This document shows, piece by piece, positions 38,611 to 50,449 of a stretch of 64,000 bases of DNA (positions within the stretch are counted from its first letter, which is position 1; each line of letters starts with the position of its first letter). The position numbers and the translations under genes were made by a program. The notes beneath the pieces are model-generated. The model worked only from the letters and a program-made list of their open reading frames with translations. It ran no database searches and was not told where the DNA came from. Origin of the DNA: Isoetes taiwanensis (Eukaryota; Streptophyta; Lycopodiopsida; Isoetales; Isoetaceae); NCBI GenBank assembly GCA_021234155.1, contig JAJEKV010000016.1, positions 21,577,863 through 21,641,862 on the forward strand, written 5' to 3'.

Positions 38611-39563
38611 AAATATATGCACCGATGATTGACTTCCTATATACAAGACTCTTGAGAAACAAGAAGGAGACCTTGCCACCATCTGAAATATGACTTTTAT
38701 ATATCAGACAAAGTTGTGGTTCATGGATTGCGTCTTCAAGTTAAGGTTGTGCTTCATGGATTTTAACCTAAGGTACATCCAATCTCTTAATTCTCCAATC
38801 TTAACATATTGTGACAATGACATGGAATAGCTCCTCCAAATTCATACTTCTCATAATCTAGAAAATGTTCAGATTAGGATTTCCTAAGGGTGGGAATATG
38901 TATTGTTTGGAGTCCCAGTTTATATATTTTTTTTGTTGGCAAATTTTTGTGCATATGGCAAGTAATCGAATTTTAAGCTTCGTTCTAGTTTAGGAATTTG
39001 TGTTTTAGGAGACAACATCAGATGGTTGAATCGTGGCAGCTTCTTTGACTTGCAACAGATGTTATATGCCGCATTGCAATAATTTTCAATGGTTGATAAC
39101 GCTGTATGTTTTGTGTATCCGATGGTTAAAAAAAATTAAAGAACCATGATTTCTTGAGATCAGGGTCTTAGACAACTATATTAGGCTAATGCAAATCTGC
39201 CCGTTGCATATGAACCTTTGGGCAAAAGCAGCCCTATTCAACGGCCAGGGTAATTTCAAAAAAAAAAAAAAGATAGAAAAAAACCAACACAGTGGCCAGG
39301 AAGAGCCATTGGAAAACTTATTTAGCCAGCATTTTGCATTCCATCAAATATCTAACAATCATTAACAAATTTCGCAAATGGGATTAGTTTTATCCAAAAG
39401 AAAGACATAGGGAACTAGAAGGCTAGAACAAGGTGGTGCATTCAAACAATGGCACGATCAAAAGTCAAGCCAATAAGCCGCTATTAGTCACAATTTAGAA
39501 GGGTATATCATGTCCCCAAATTTGTAAAGCTGTCTTTCATATATTTAAATCATCGAAGAATAG
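38611..39563. other. Noncoding spacer after the duplication
   Basis: Unique AT-rich sequence with no recognisable exon. Near its end (39501-39556) is a stretch containing ATGTCCCCAAATTTG that recurs at 41646-41702, so related sequences flank the foldback elements on both sides. Confidence 0.4.
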
Positions 39564-40320
39564 ATGACATATTTAATAAAATTTAGACTTATTCAAATCT
39601 AATAGATATCCTTCAAAGATGCCATGATAAGATTATATGTATTTGTAACTCTTGTTGATTTTTATAAAATTTTCAGTTTAACTTCAAATAAAAAGTATAA
39701 TAGTTATCAGTGTTTAAAATTGTTTTCTACACTAATTTTTAATTTAATCTATTTAAAATTAATTTTTTCATCTAAGATGAACTCTATGATTAAAATATTA
39801 TTATTTTTAAATGTTACGTTTATGTTTTAATTAAAAAATAATTGAATTGTTTAGTTCTAATTAATTTTCAATATATATTTTTCAATAATTGTTATTAAAA
39901 CATAAACTTTATAGTTTAATAAATATTAATCTAACACTTTTTTTAAAGTATTTTTAAAGTACTAAGAGTTTATAAATTCTGAAATTATCATATAATTTTA
40001 AGTCACTCACTTATCAAACTATTATATTTTATTTACAAATTATCCTGATTGCTAAATTTTATATTTATTAAGATCTAGTTGAAAATTATAATTTTATATT
40101 CTCAAAATGTCTAATTCTAAATAGATTCACATGAAAATTAGTTTAGAAAGCAATTGTTTATGTTTCTATAACAATTATACTTTAAATTTAAAGATAAAGT
40201 TATATAATTAGAACTTGTAAAATTATAAGTATCAAGAAAAATTAAACATGACATGTAATCTTAAAATGATACCCCAGTCTATTATATCTGAATAAGTCCA
40301 AGTTTTGTTGAATATGTCAT
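39564..40320. mobile_element. Foldback element 1 with long inverted repeats
   Basis: The 757-bp AT-rich element starts ATGACATATTTAA and ends TTGAATATGTCAT; the two halves are diverged reverse complements (for example GACTTATTCAAAT near 39587 against GAATAAGTCC near 40290). Long arms with hardly any spacer are typical of foldback or MITE-type DNA elements. No coding capacity. Confidence 0.6.
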
Positions 40321-40568
40321 TTTTTTGCATTCTCTTTTTATTATGTCCTGTTCTGTTAATATGTCATACGTGGCTTTTATTTATTTTTTATTACATGGCT
40401 CTATTTTTTTCCCCATAAAAACTCTAATAAAGTAACTTTTCACGTCCTCGAAAAGACCTCGAAGTTTAGAGGGAAAATAATCTTTGCTTGCAGAGGAGGC
40501 TAATTCTGCAGTGTGCAAGGTATAATGGACGGATCAGTCTGTAGCAGCGGCAGCAATCCCGCAGATGG

Positions 40569-41615
40569 TATATTCAACAAAACCTGGACTTATTCAGATT
40601 TAATAGACTTATTCAGATTTAATAGACAAAGATGTCATTTTAAGATTATATGTAAAGTATAATACTTCTTGATTCTTGTAATTTTTATATGTTCTAATTA
40701 TATAACTTTGTATTTAAATTAAAAATATAATGGTTATAAAAGGATAAAATTGATTTCTAGACTAATTTTTACTTGAATCTATTTAAATTTAGTATGTTGT
40801 AAAGTCCCTATGACTGAAAGATGAATTGAAGGAATAGAGAAAGACATGGAGGGAGGCGTCTACGCATGCAAAAATAGAAGACCCTAACCCTAACGTGACC
40901 ATGGCCTTTATAGATAGGCCATGTCATCATAATAAGGTGAGTCATCATAATAAGCTGAGTCACCATAATAAGGTGACCTAGCCAAAATGCTGAGTCATCA
41001 TAATAAGCCATATGACATGTGGCTAACATATGTCAAGAATATTAATTTTAGATTTTAGTATTTTGTTAACAAATTTAAAATCTGGCAGTCAGGATAATTT
41101 ATAAATGAGATATGGTGGTTTGATAAGTGGTTGACAAAAAACAATATGAGAATTTCACAATTTACAAGCTCTTAGCACTATAAAAAAAATACTTTAAAAA
41201 GAGTTTTAGATTGAAATTAATTAAGAGTTTATGTTTTAATAACAAATATCGAATAGATTATTATTGATAAAATGAAATATATTGAAAATTAACTAAAAAA
41301 TAAACTATTCTTTTTTCTTTAAACATAAACATAATCATTTAATTTGTTCTTCTAAAACTTTCTTTAAACATTTTGAAAAAAATAACATTTTAATCATATA
41401 GAGTTCATCTTAGATGAAAATTTAATTCTAAACAAATTGAAGCATAAATTAGTCTAAGCAATTTTAAACTTTGATAACGATCATACTTTTTATCTAAAAA
41501 TAAACTCGAAATATTATAAGAATCAACAAGAGTTAAAATTATATATAATCTTATTATGACATCCTTGAAAATATCTATTAGATTTGAATAAGTCCAAATT
41601 TTGTTAAATATGTCA
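40569..41615. mobile_element. Foldback element 2, related to element 1, interrupted
   Basis: Left end ATTCAACAAAACCTGGACTT and right end AAGTCCAAATTTTGTTAAAT are inverted and match the ends of element 1. The middle (about 40797-41040) is a less AT-rich block unrelated to the arms, with a minisatellite inside, so it is probably a nested insertion. The arms are AT-rich and noncoding. Confidence 0.55.
40917..41012. repeat. Minisatellite with GTCATCATAATAAG units
   Basis: Four copies of a motif close to GAGTCATCATAATAAG, spaced about 19-38 bp, inside foldback element 2. Confidence 0.6.
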
Positions 41616-41750
41616 TATAAAATAGAATAGAATAGAATAGAAGTGAGGGTATATGATGTCCCCAAATTTGTAAAGTTGAAGTTTTTCATATATTTAAGTC
41701 ATTGAAGTCTTTCACATATTTAAGTCATGCTCATATAGCATACTAGCTAC

Positions 41751-41905
41751 TTGTTAAATCTTCTTTAATCAATACACAATAATTAATTAACAGTCCAACT
41801 TCATATAGTGTTTATGATAGACTATACTTGTTAGATCCTCTTTAATCAGTACACAATAATTAGTTAAGAGTCCAACTTAATGTAGTGTTTTTGGTAGACT
41901 AGGAT
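41751..41905. repeat. Tandem duplication of about 77 bp
   Basis: Two units, each with CTTGTTA, CACAATAATTA and a TCCAACTT element, lying head to tail. Noncoding. Confidence 0.6.
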
Positions 41906-42565
41906 AGGACATCCCAATATAAGCAAGGTGAACGTTACTGTTTTGAGTATTAAAAAGAGTTAGCAAAAACAAAAAGCACAAATTAAATCAATACAAGGCA
42001 CGGAAGTCATGGGCCTGCAAGGGCTCATTTGCTGAACTTTCCATTGTAGTTTTAATTAGTTTTAATTACAAGCTTACGCAATCTCTCTCATTTGCCAACT
42101 TTTCACTACGACCTTTGCCTTGAGGATTAAGTCAAAGAATACTTAAAAGTGACAACAGAGTCAAGTTGCATCGCGTCGATGTCGTGTATTAATCTTTAGC
42201 ACACTCCATTTATATAGGCCCTTAGAGCACTTATAAACAAGACCTTTGTCTTGTGATATATCAGTATACAAAACTCTTTCAAGAAAATACCTTTGTTCGA
42301 TATAGCAGCTAAGACTCAACACCGAGACCGAGTAAGTTCAACAACTTGCATAGCCAAATATTGACACGTACTTAAGCCTCTGCAGTGATTAGATGTATAT
42401 TTTTAAGTAACAATCAGTCATAGAGATGTACATGGCCAGGACTTCAAATCTCTTGCAGCCATTATCAAGGTGCTACATCTAAAAAAAAAACCTTTTGATC
42501 TTGCTATTGGCATGTTCAAATGATTAAGAAAATACCAGACAACTTTGATAAGACATTTGACTTAC
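41906..42565. other. Spacer with no recognisable feature
   Basis: AT-rich sequence without an exon or repeat that I could support. It may hold downstream exons of the gene at 42566-43463. Confidence 0.35.
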
Positions 42566-43463
42566 TTGACGTAGGCAGGAAAACACTTTTGTGTGAGAGC
42601 TCATTTGTCTCTTCCACAATTGTAGCTGATGGAGCGGAAGATCGACCTAATTCGGGCAGATGAAGTGATAAAGATGAAGCAGGAGCAAGAGTAGGCTGAA
42701 ATAAACTATCTGACGGTTTAGCTTGCCATGAAGTTGTAACAAATCCCTGCATGGGACATGGGGCTGGACTCAGTGCATGCGGCAGTCCTAAGGAATGTTG
42801 CAAATATGAAGATAAGCATATCTCTCGTGCATTTTTGAACATGTTGTGATTCAACCCCAGGTTTTGTGAACGATTGCTGATTACATGTTGAGCAAGTTGC
42901 TTAAGCTTTGGAGTTGTAAAATGATGATCAACAGCTCGGGAGACAGATACTTGGACAATCACTGGAGCTTTGAGCGTGGAACCCACCCTCTAAATTTGCT
43001 AAACGGGTTATTAATTTCTACAGCATAAACAATTTATAGAATTTCAGAACAATTTACAATGCAATCGCAAAGTTTTAATCAAAGAACTCACCTCATCATG
43101 TGCGAGAGATAATCCATGAGCCAACTATGTCTTGAACTCCTTGAACTGAGAATTGACGTGGGAAAGGGAATTGTGCAGTGTGAAGTTAAATAGTGCACAT
43201 CTTCTCGATAAAGATTTGCTCGCACATTCTGGAACAATAGTAAGACCTCCATAAAAGTCCAATAGTTGAAAGTCATAAGCTTTGCCAAAAGCACTTGGCA
43301 CCAAAGACAAGTCCTTTTCTTTTAAGTAGAGCTTCACGGCTGTCCCCCTGAGCTTGGTTATATCCTCGAATGACAAGGATTTATTTCAAGAATTTGGTAA
43401 TACATAAAAAAATACTTCTGTCCATCCCTTTGGCTTAATTTCCTGCACTCTCCAAATGTCCAC
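42566..43463 (-). pseudogene. Two exons of an unrecognised gene with two in-frame stops
   Basis: On the minus strand exon 1 runs from 43463 (after ATGCAG) to 43092 (GAG|GTGAGT), exactly 124 codons in phase. Exon 2 runs from 42989 (after TTTAG) to 42566 (TCAA|GTAAGT) and continues the same frame. Readable parts include WRVQEIKPKGWTEVFFYVLP, KLYLKEKDLSLVPSAFGKAY and VIVQVSVSRAVDHHF. Exon 1 has a TGA after VLPNS and a TAG after KEFKT; exon 2 is open. The splice sites and the frame over about 265 codons suggest a recently active gene, or base errors in an intact one. I do not recognise the family and could not find further exons. Confidence 0.45.
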
Positions 43464-43528
43464 CTGCATATTTATTTTTTTTACAACGATTACAAACTCA
43501 TTTATAAGAAAACAAAGAAATAGTACAA

Positions 43529-43640
43529 ACAAGGTGCTGCGCACGGAGGGTTGCCCCCCATGGCCGGAGAGTGAAGTGGCTTAAGTTGTAGTTGTAGACA
43601 ATAGAGTGTTTGAATCGAAATTGCTATTTTAAGACATTGA
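43529..43640. repeat. Dispersed repeat with GGCCGGAG core, third copy
   Basis: Shares GCGCACGGAG, CCATGGCCGG and GTGAAGTGGCTTAA with 25583-25705 and its duplicate near 38060. Its presence outside the duplicated unit shows it is a dispersed family. Confidence 0.5.
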
Positions 43641-46100
43641 CATTTTGTGAAGGTGATGGTACGCATTTGCATTACTAAGTTTTGCTTAGGTGTTGAGGTG
43701 TTGTTGGAGTAGGATGTAGTTGGACATATGGACTTTGGGATTTGAGCGCAAGGTATTGGTGTTTGGTGCTTGGTATGGAACTAGGATGGCATAAGCATAA
43801 GGAGAAGTGTGATAAAGGAGAGAATGGATGTACATGTTCGAAAATAGGGAGTTCCTTCCCTAAAAAACCGCCCACTTGTGTTAAATTCCGGTCATCCTGA
43901 AAAATTTCCGACAATTTTTCGACATTAAAATAACAAATTTCTGGCATAATACACTAAAAAATGCTTTAACAAATATTTTTTCCGGTAGCCTCAAATAGCG
44001 AGCGGCACTTTTACTGATTAGACTCGTTGCTATTTCGAGCCCTGCTCGGGCCATCAGACCCCTCGTGCACAGCACCTTGTTAATCTTGCATTGGTTGCAT
44101 GTGTAAATCCTGTTCGTTTGAATATGTGGATTGGAATTTGGCTTTTCTATTTGAGTTAATAAGCTATTCGAAAGCAGCTTTTCATTAGAAGGTAAGTTGT
44201 AACAACACAACTGAAGTTATGCATTGATAGATACAACAACATGCCAAGATATAGCTTTTAGCCTTGTACTTCAATATTTGGAGCAAAGATGACTCCCCTA
44301 CCAAGACAAAAAAAACCCTTTTGGCACAATCTTGCTTTTAATACTATGCTTCAATATTTGGAGCCAAGGTGACTCCATCCCTATTTGCATCACCCAAATT
44401 ACTTGCCATTGTATGCCACAATGTTTATTTGCCATGTTATCTTCCGTATTTCTCACATGATAATCAAAGTTTTGTTGGAGGATACATGTGCTTAAAATCA
44501 AAAGAAAAAACTATAATTACAACATCTTTGCAAATCCAAGGTTGTATTGTGTATTCCCATGTGATGAAAAAGCAGAATGAAGCTTTTCAAAGCATCCTCC
44601 ATGGTGTCATTGTAATAAGTGCAAATCCAAAGTTGTACTGTGTATTCCCATTTGTATGCATGTTATGAGAAAGCAGATTGCAACTCTTTAAGGCATCCTT
44701 CCATGGCATCATTGTAATAGGTGGAAATAACAACCCGATAATAAGCAAATATAATAGCTCCAAACTGTTGCTTAGTAAGCAACATCATGTATCCGAGCTT
44801 TGATTTGTCTTCATTTTTGTATTGTCACTAACTATAGAAGCCTATTGGGAGTAACCTACATGTGTTCATTTATCATGACCAAGCCATTAAAATATGCCTT
44901 TGCTATGGGATAGCATTCAGAAGTTATAGTGGTCAGGTAAAAACTTATCTGTGAGATGATGGTTGGTAAGAATGAAGTGCCCATTTTTCTCGATATTGGA
45001 AAATAAAGAATAGATTACCAACAAATATAAAAGAAACGTTGACATAATATAACAAAAACATGGACTTACAATTGGTTGTGTTAGATATTTCCTTCTCAAC
45101 TTTGTTAATACATACAATATTTACAAGTGCAAGTCAATTATGGAAATGTGCCAAGCAAACCTGGATGCTGATTTTTTTCCTATTTTTCTACTTAGGTTCG
45201 GTCTATTTTCTTTACTAGATAGATCAGCATATTGCTCCTCCTAACATCTTCATCACAGCCTGATACAAAACAAGTGACATCAACCTCGAAGATTTTCAAA
45301 CTCTTACCTTAAATGATATGTGAAAAAAATGCACATTTAAATATCTATCATTAATTAGACTAAGGCACTAATATGTTTACAAAATGCTACAAAAGTGGAG
45401 CTCTAGGACCATTTTGCATCTTCAAATATGCAATGAATGAAAAACTGGCAGAGAAGACTCGTGTATCTATTTGTCCTTATAGGAAGTGTTTGGATGGCAT
45501 AACATTTGCACTCCATGATAGAACATTATCTTTATGCCATCATGTTTGCAAATATGAGAACAACTACAAAGATTATAAGGGATGCTTGATCTAGGCTGCT
45601 TTGCTTGCTTTAAGTCATCATCCTTTCTTTGTGTGCCATGTAAGCTCTACTCTAAAATATGTGAAAGGCTTTTTCTTAAATCCGCAATAATATAGTTGCA
45701 TATGCCAAATCCACTGCCTTCTACCATGTTTGATTGAGGAGATCAAGATGCATCTGCCCGAACTCCTTCTCTGCAACAACGAAATAGGCTTTCTAGAATC
45801 GTCAAGAACTACTGTTAAGGTGGTTTGTGCATAATAGCTTTCTCTTCTGCTGATGGATCTGCCACTACATATTGCTTATACAAAGCGCATGTGAGAAAAT
45901 AGGGCATTGGACCTCGTGTGTGTTTGAATGGATTTGCTGGATAAGCTGGTTTGGAAAAAAAAATGAGATTAACCAAACATGCAGCATTGTACCTCCTTAG
46001 CTATGGTTTTGCAAAGAAAAAGGAAATTTAAAGGAAATTTGATCACCAAGAAGCTTAGCTGCCAGAACCGGTGAAGAAACAAAGGAATTCGGAATGCCGG
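43641..46100. other. Noncoding region with short tandem duplications
   Basis: No gene recognised. About 44260-44300 and 44341-44380 share CTTCAATATTTGGAGC. A unit of about 95 bp is duplicated at 44532-44725 (GTTGTATTGTGTATTCCCAT and a slightly changed second copy). A short ORF at 45373-45594 has no motif. About 45650-45790 is a diverged copy of 46125-46240 (shared CTGCCTTCTA and AAATCCGCAA). Confidence 0.45.
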
Positions 46101-46342
46101 ATTGCAGAAGAGGGATACGAAAATGCTCTGCTCCAAATTTTGTGAAAAGCTTTCCTTTAAATCCGCAAGAACAGAGTTGCATGTGCCAAATCCGCTGCCT
46201 TCTATCACCAGACTCATCTGCCCCAGTTCCTGCTCTGGTATGCATAACCCTGGCCTTCCCAACCATTGTCGTTACCTCCCTGCCTTGCAAGTTACCCAGT
46301 TGGCTTCAAGAAATGAGACGTGGAGTTCTTTACCAGCTGACC

Positions 46343-46471
46343 GAGAGTTTACAGGAAATAGGAGGTTTGGAGCAGTCACCAGCATATCCTAGGGATATTC
46401 TAGCATATACCTAGGATATGCCAAAAACCCACATAAACAAGGGTTTGCCCCCCTAGGGGCAACCCAAAAAG
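46343..46471 (+). repeat. Double-hairpin cassette A
   Basis: Unit of about 130 bp: GAGAGTTTACAGG, TTTGGAGCAGTCA, a 40-bp palindrome (46382-46421, arms GCATATCCTAGG.../...CCTAGGATATGC), CCACATAAAC, then a second palindrome (46444-46461, TTGCCCCCCTAGGGGCAA). Related copies lie at 48798-48930 and 50450-50577 in the same orientation. Confidence 0.65.
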
Positions 46472-46771
46472 TTAAGGGGATAAAAACCATTGAACTCCTA
46501 TATACACTCAACATACACATGAAAGTCTCCTGCATACAAATAGATGCACTAGGAGTTGAACCCTGTCCAATTAACCTGGCTTTATCTAGGAGCATGTCAA
46601 GCCCAGGTATTCAATAGAAGTGCAACTTTAGTTCAAACTTACCCAAAATGAACCATGCAATATTTCATTTTAACATCTCCAAGATATTTACACCTTCTCC
46701 CCGCTTTTACAAGTTCTTAAACAAAAAACCTTCTTTGAACCTTAGGGAGATGCATGCACACAATTGAATTC

Positions 46772-46971
46772 AGTAATTGTTTATTGTTTCTAAGACGCAT
46801 TCAATAATAGAGTCATCCTTCTCACGTTGCCAATTATTTATAGTAATTGTTTATTGTTTCTAAGACGCATTCAATAATAGAGTGTTGCCAATTATTTTTT
46901 ATAGTAATTGTTTATTGTTTCTAAGACGCATTCAATAATAGAGTCATCCTTCTCACGTTGCCAATTATTTC
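46772..46971. repeat. Minisatellite, three units of about 60-70 bp
   Basis: Three head-to-tail copies of a unit beginning GTAATTGTTTATTGTTTC and ending near TTGCCAATTATTT. The middle one lacks about 12 bp (CATCCTTCTCAC). Confidence 0.85.
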
Positions 46972-47371
46972 AAATAGTAAACGAAGCTGGATAACATGCT
47001 CACTAAACCATTGCATTGCCCAATTTGGATATTAGAGCAATTATCACCTTGAAAAGCACGAACTAATAAAGACCATGGATCTTGGACAATCCTCTAATGT
47101 ACAGACTTCAAAATTGAGTAGTGTAAACATGTCTATCACACAAGTCATGATATTATAGAAAGTAAGATGTTACTCTCTAATGGTATAGTACATAACTTAT
47201 ATACAACAAAGATCAGTTGACTCATTGGTAAGCACGTCTTAAATGTTGAGTTGCAAAGTTATCCCAAAGATGATAGTGAAAAGAAAGTAAGATGTCCGAT
47301 CGTGGGTTTGAAAAATTCTAATGCTACATAGTTTACATACAAAATTCAGTTTACAGATTGGTAAACACATG

Positions 47372-47990
47372 TTAAATGTTGGGTTGCAAAGGCTGAATCT
47401 TGTGAGCACTCCAAATACGAGCATGCAGAAAATCGAGAAGCTGCTGGGTCTCCTGCAGAGCTTTAGGAACGGTGCCTGGTTTTGCAAGGGGAGGGAAAAA
47501 TAACCATGTAGCAGTGACAAGGTTGCAGAACATTGTTGCTGGAATAGCAAGAATCTTTGGAACCCTCTTTTGGCCCCGCCATAACCTCTTTCTTACAATA
47601 CTTTCTGCTGCAGTGATTAGACCATGCAAAAGAAAGAAGCAAGAAACTTCCCATGTAGCTTTTGATTTGTTCATACATAAGAATATCAACTCGTGCATTA
47701 AACCAGAAACTACAAATACCCCTAACAGGCTGCATAATCTTGGCCACTGAGGCAACTGTATATTGGTTTTTTCATCTTTCAGATCCAATCCTCCTATTAG
47801 GAGAAAACCTTGAAACAGAGGATCATAAACAGCAGCTCTGAGCACACTATTTACCAGCAAATTCCATCTCCTGCCCCAAAACTCACTCACAGAAGTTGCC
47901 AAATAGGGCTCATCAAAACTAGGCTCCAAATCCACACCAAAAGCTGCCCAGGCAAAAATGCCTAATATCTCAAAAATCAGACTAGCCACC
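47372..47990 (-). CDS. Wax-synthase-like MBOAT acyltransferase, C-terminal exon
   Basis: Minus-strand exon of 206 codons plus stop, opening after an acceptor TTTTTGCAG. It matches the C-terminal half of plant long-chain-alcohol O-fatty-acyltransferases (wax synthase, MBOAT superfamily), ER membrane enzymes that join a fatty acyl-CoA to a fatty alcohol to make wax esters. Diagnostic pieces: LEPSFDEPYLATSVSEFWG, GRRWN, and SGLMHE with the expected catalytic His; several hydrophobic segments follow. Family members are usually about 340 residues, so about 135-140 N-terminal residues are missing. I could not find them within 2 kb upstream, where repeat cassette B and low-complexity DNA lie. Either a large intron separates the first exon or this is a remnant. 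The exon itself has no stop or frameshift. Confidence 0.8.
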
Positions 47991-48797
47991 TGCAAAAACG
48001 GACCTCCATTCCCCTATACATTTCTGCTAAAACCCTGCATAGAGTAGAGAATACTCTGATGCTTCCATTTGCTTAAAAAATAAATTGCAGAAATACCTTC
48101 TGATCACTGCCATATCAAACAGCAAAAGCAGCATAAACATCTTCATCTTATTGTCCTAATTACTCTGTCTCGCCTTGGCCTCCTTGCCTTCGTGGCTTGC
48201 ATATCATCCTGCATTATCTCCTGTTGCAAGCACGCTGCTTTAAAATGATCTTGTAAGTAGTTGTCTTGAGGCAATGAGAGCACCTACCACGATCTACAGA
48301 AAGGAGAATAAAAATCTGCCAAGCCTAAACCGTCTACCACAGCCACCATCCTTTGCCAAGTTCTTCCTTCTGCCATTGGCCTGATCCATCCTCCATCTGC
48401 TAAGCCCTGCCTATGATCCAACTGGATGCTCTGAAGCCGTTCATTGCCATATTCTTCTCTCTGCCATATCCGTTTGCTGCTAAAACCGAGCCGATCTGCC
48501 ATGCTGTTATGCCTTGTTCGATTGCTATAATGCCATTTCTCTGCTTTACTTCTCCATAGCCAGATCTGCCATCTCTTTGCCATATTCATTTCCTTCTTCC
48601 ACCTCTTGTCCACCATATCCAAAAGGGCCGCCAGATCCACCCTTGTTTGCATTCCACAATGCCCTGAAGGCTCCCTGCTTCTGTTCTGATATGAACACTG
48701 CCCTAATCCGCCATACCCTAACGGATCGGCTGCGACAGAGTGGAGGCATAGCCATAGCCGAAGCCCGAGTCTGAAGGGGTTTGGGCGGCAACAGGGC
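47991..48797. other. Low-complexity DNA rich in CTGCCAT words
   Basis: Upstream of the MBOAT exon the plus strand is rich in CTGCCAT, GCCATATTC and CCTTGCC words (about 48100-48700). Several overlapping ORFs there reflect composition, not genes. It joins cassette B and may belong to the same repeat. Confidence 0.4.
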
Positions 48798-48930
48798 TGG
48801 CCGAGAGTTTACAGGCATCAGCCAGTTTGGAGCAGTCACTAGCATATGCTAGGCATATACTGGCATATACCTGAATATGCCCACATACCCACATAAACGA
48901 GGGCTTGCCCCCCTAGGGGCAACCCAAAAA
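48798..48930 (+). repeat. Double-hairpin cassette B
   Basis: Same order of motifs as cassette A. The first palindrome (48842-48880) is less perfect (GCATATGCTAGGCATATAC against GCATATACCTGAATATGC). The second, TTGCCCCCCTAGGGGCAA, is identical to that of A. Confidence 0.65.
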
Positions 48931-48949
48931 TTGAGGCAAACGGAATAAG

Positions 48950-49690
48950 GTAAAAAACATTGTACGAAGACCCATCTTTAAACCAGGGAAGATGATCTTG
49001 CTTGAGATGTTTAACTTGAGGTTCTCTACATCGGATTTCACATCACAGATCCTCCTCAGCTTAAAGCTTGTCACAGCTTTAGCTGCAAAGAAAATATTAT
49101 TAACTAGACTAGATGGTCAAAAATCAAAATAATTTACTGTATTGCATGCTACAGCAAAATACTTTGATGTGCATGCATGTCTATGTTGGTTAAAGTGATA
49201 TTCACTAAATGTATCCAACTAAGATGCTATATTAGTGATTCAATTCTAGATTTCAAAGTACTTACGTAGTGTTTGCAGAATAATGAAGACAACAAGCTGG
49301 ATAGTATCACCTGCGATTCATGATCTCTATTTATATGCTGATGTTGGCGTTCCTAAATGTCAAAGCCACAAGACAAAAGATGATTAATAGAATGCATATG
49401 CATATCTATATATGAAGGTCTAAATTAAGATTGACTAACTGGCAGGCTTCAATAAGAGAAAAAAACTTGGGAAACTTTAAGAAGTAGATGCTAGCAATTA
49501 AGGCTAGTAGAACTTGCCATCTAAAAGGGGCCATGGATCGTTGTTATGCTTCCCATGGAAGGCTATAGCGAGAAAGACAAACTCCAACAATTGGACACCT
49601 AATGTAACACCGATAACCCATTTACAATTTATCTGCTCAAGAAAACCTCGATAAGGGCAGGTTAGTTTCCATGCGGGTCTTCCCTTCATT
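48950..49690 (-). CDS. Possible exons of a membrane protein, unidentified
   Basis: Three minus-strand stretches look exon-like. One is 49690-49504, open to a TAG, with one hydrophobic segment (WVIGVTLGVQLLEFVFLAIA). The second is 49310-49266, 45 nt between GCAG and a strong GTAAGT donor, giving DTIQLVVFIILQTL. The third starts at 49082 after TTTGCAG and reads KAVTSFKLRRICDVKSD to about 48950. The last two join in phase; the first does not clearly connect, since it ends in a stop. The hydrophobic pattern recalls tetraspanin-type segments, but this is weak. Confidence 0.22.
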
Positions 49691-50449
49691 GGTAGCAAGT
49701 ACCATTGTCAGAAGGTACCTATTTACAAGCAATTCCTTTTCACTAATCATATACTCGTCTTCATGTTCTGAGCCCTTCTCCAGTGAATCTGCAACCTAAA
49801 TAGATTTACACTATTAATAATCTCATACAGTCAACTACCTTTCCAAACAAAGATCGCCAAACAGTACTATGAACAAATGACAAAATGCCAAGCAACCTTG
49901 TTTCTCTCTTATTACCACTATTGTAGCCACAACCAAAGCTTTGATTTCTATATTCACCTTCTCTCTATGACATAAGAGTTCTAGTATCCTCAAACCCATG
50001 CTATATCCTGCATCCTCAAGTCTGTTGACCCCAGAAAAACATTATTTAAACAAGCAAATCTTTAAATACACGTGAGTCCATAATTCATCATTCCCACCTT
50101 TCAACAGATTTAATGTAATACCAAAGGGCTTCAGACATAGAAACTCAAGGTCCATCTCAAACACACATAACATTGAAACGATCTTCTATTAATGGCCATC
50201 CGAGGAGTTCCGAACCAAGAAATCACAATCTAAGGATAGAACTTTCCTTACCATTGTCTTCGTCCAACAGAAAAAATTCACAAAGTTATCAGCAAAAAAT
50301 ATCTTGTCAAAGTGTTTCAAGCAAGATGCCAAAGTTCACCGTATCCTACTGCATCAGACCCGTAAGCCAGGGCCCAGCATCAGATTTGAGATTGGGTCTG
50401 CCCTGCCAGTTGCCCGGTTGCAGCATCCCCTATCCACAACGCACGAAAC

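Noticed and set aside
43960-44070. SINE-like stretch (minus strand, GGCTCGAAAT resembling a B box)
   Set aside because: No A box at the right distance and no tail or target duplication could be found.
46094-46414. Overlapping 96-106 codon plus-strand ORFs
   Set aside because: They run through repeat sequence (related to 45650-45790) into cassette A and have no recognisable domain.
48284-48845. Several overlapping ORFs on both strands
   Set aside because: All follow from the CTGCCAT-rich low-complexity sequence; no frame shows domain or codon bias.
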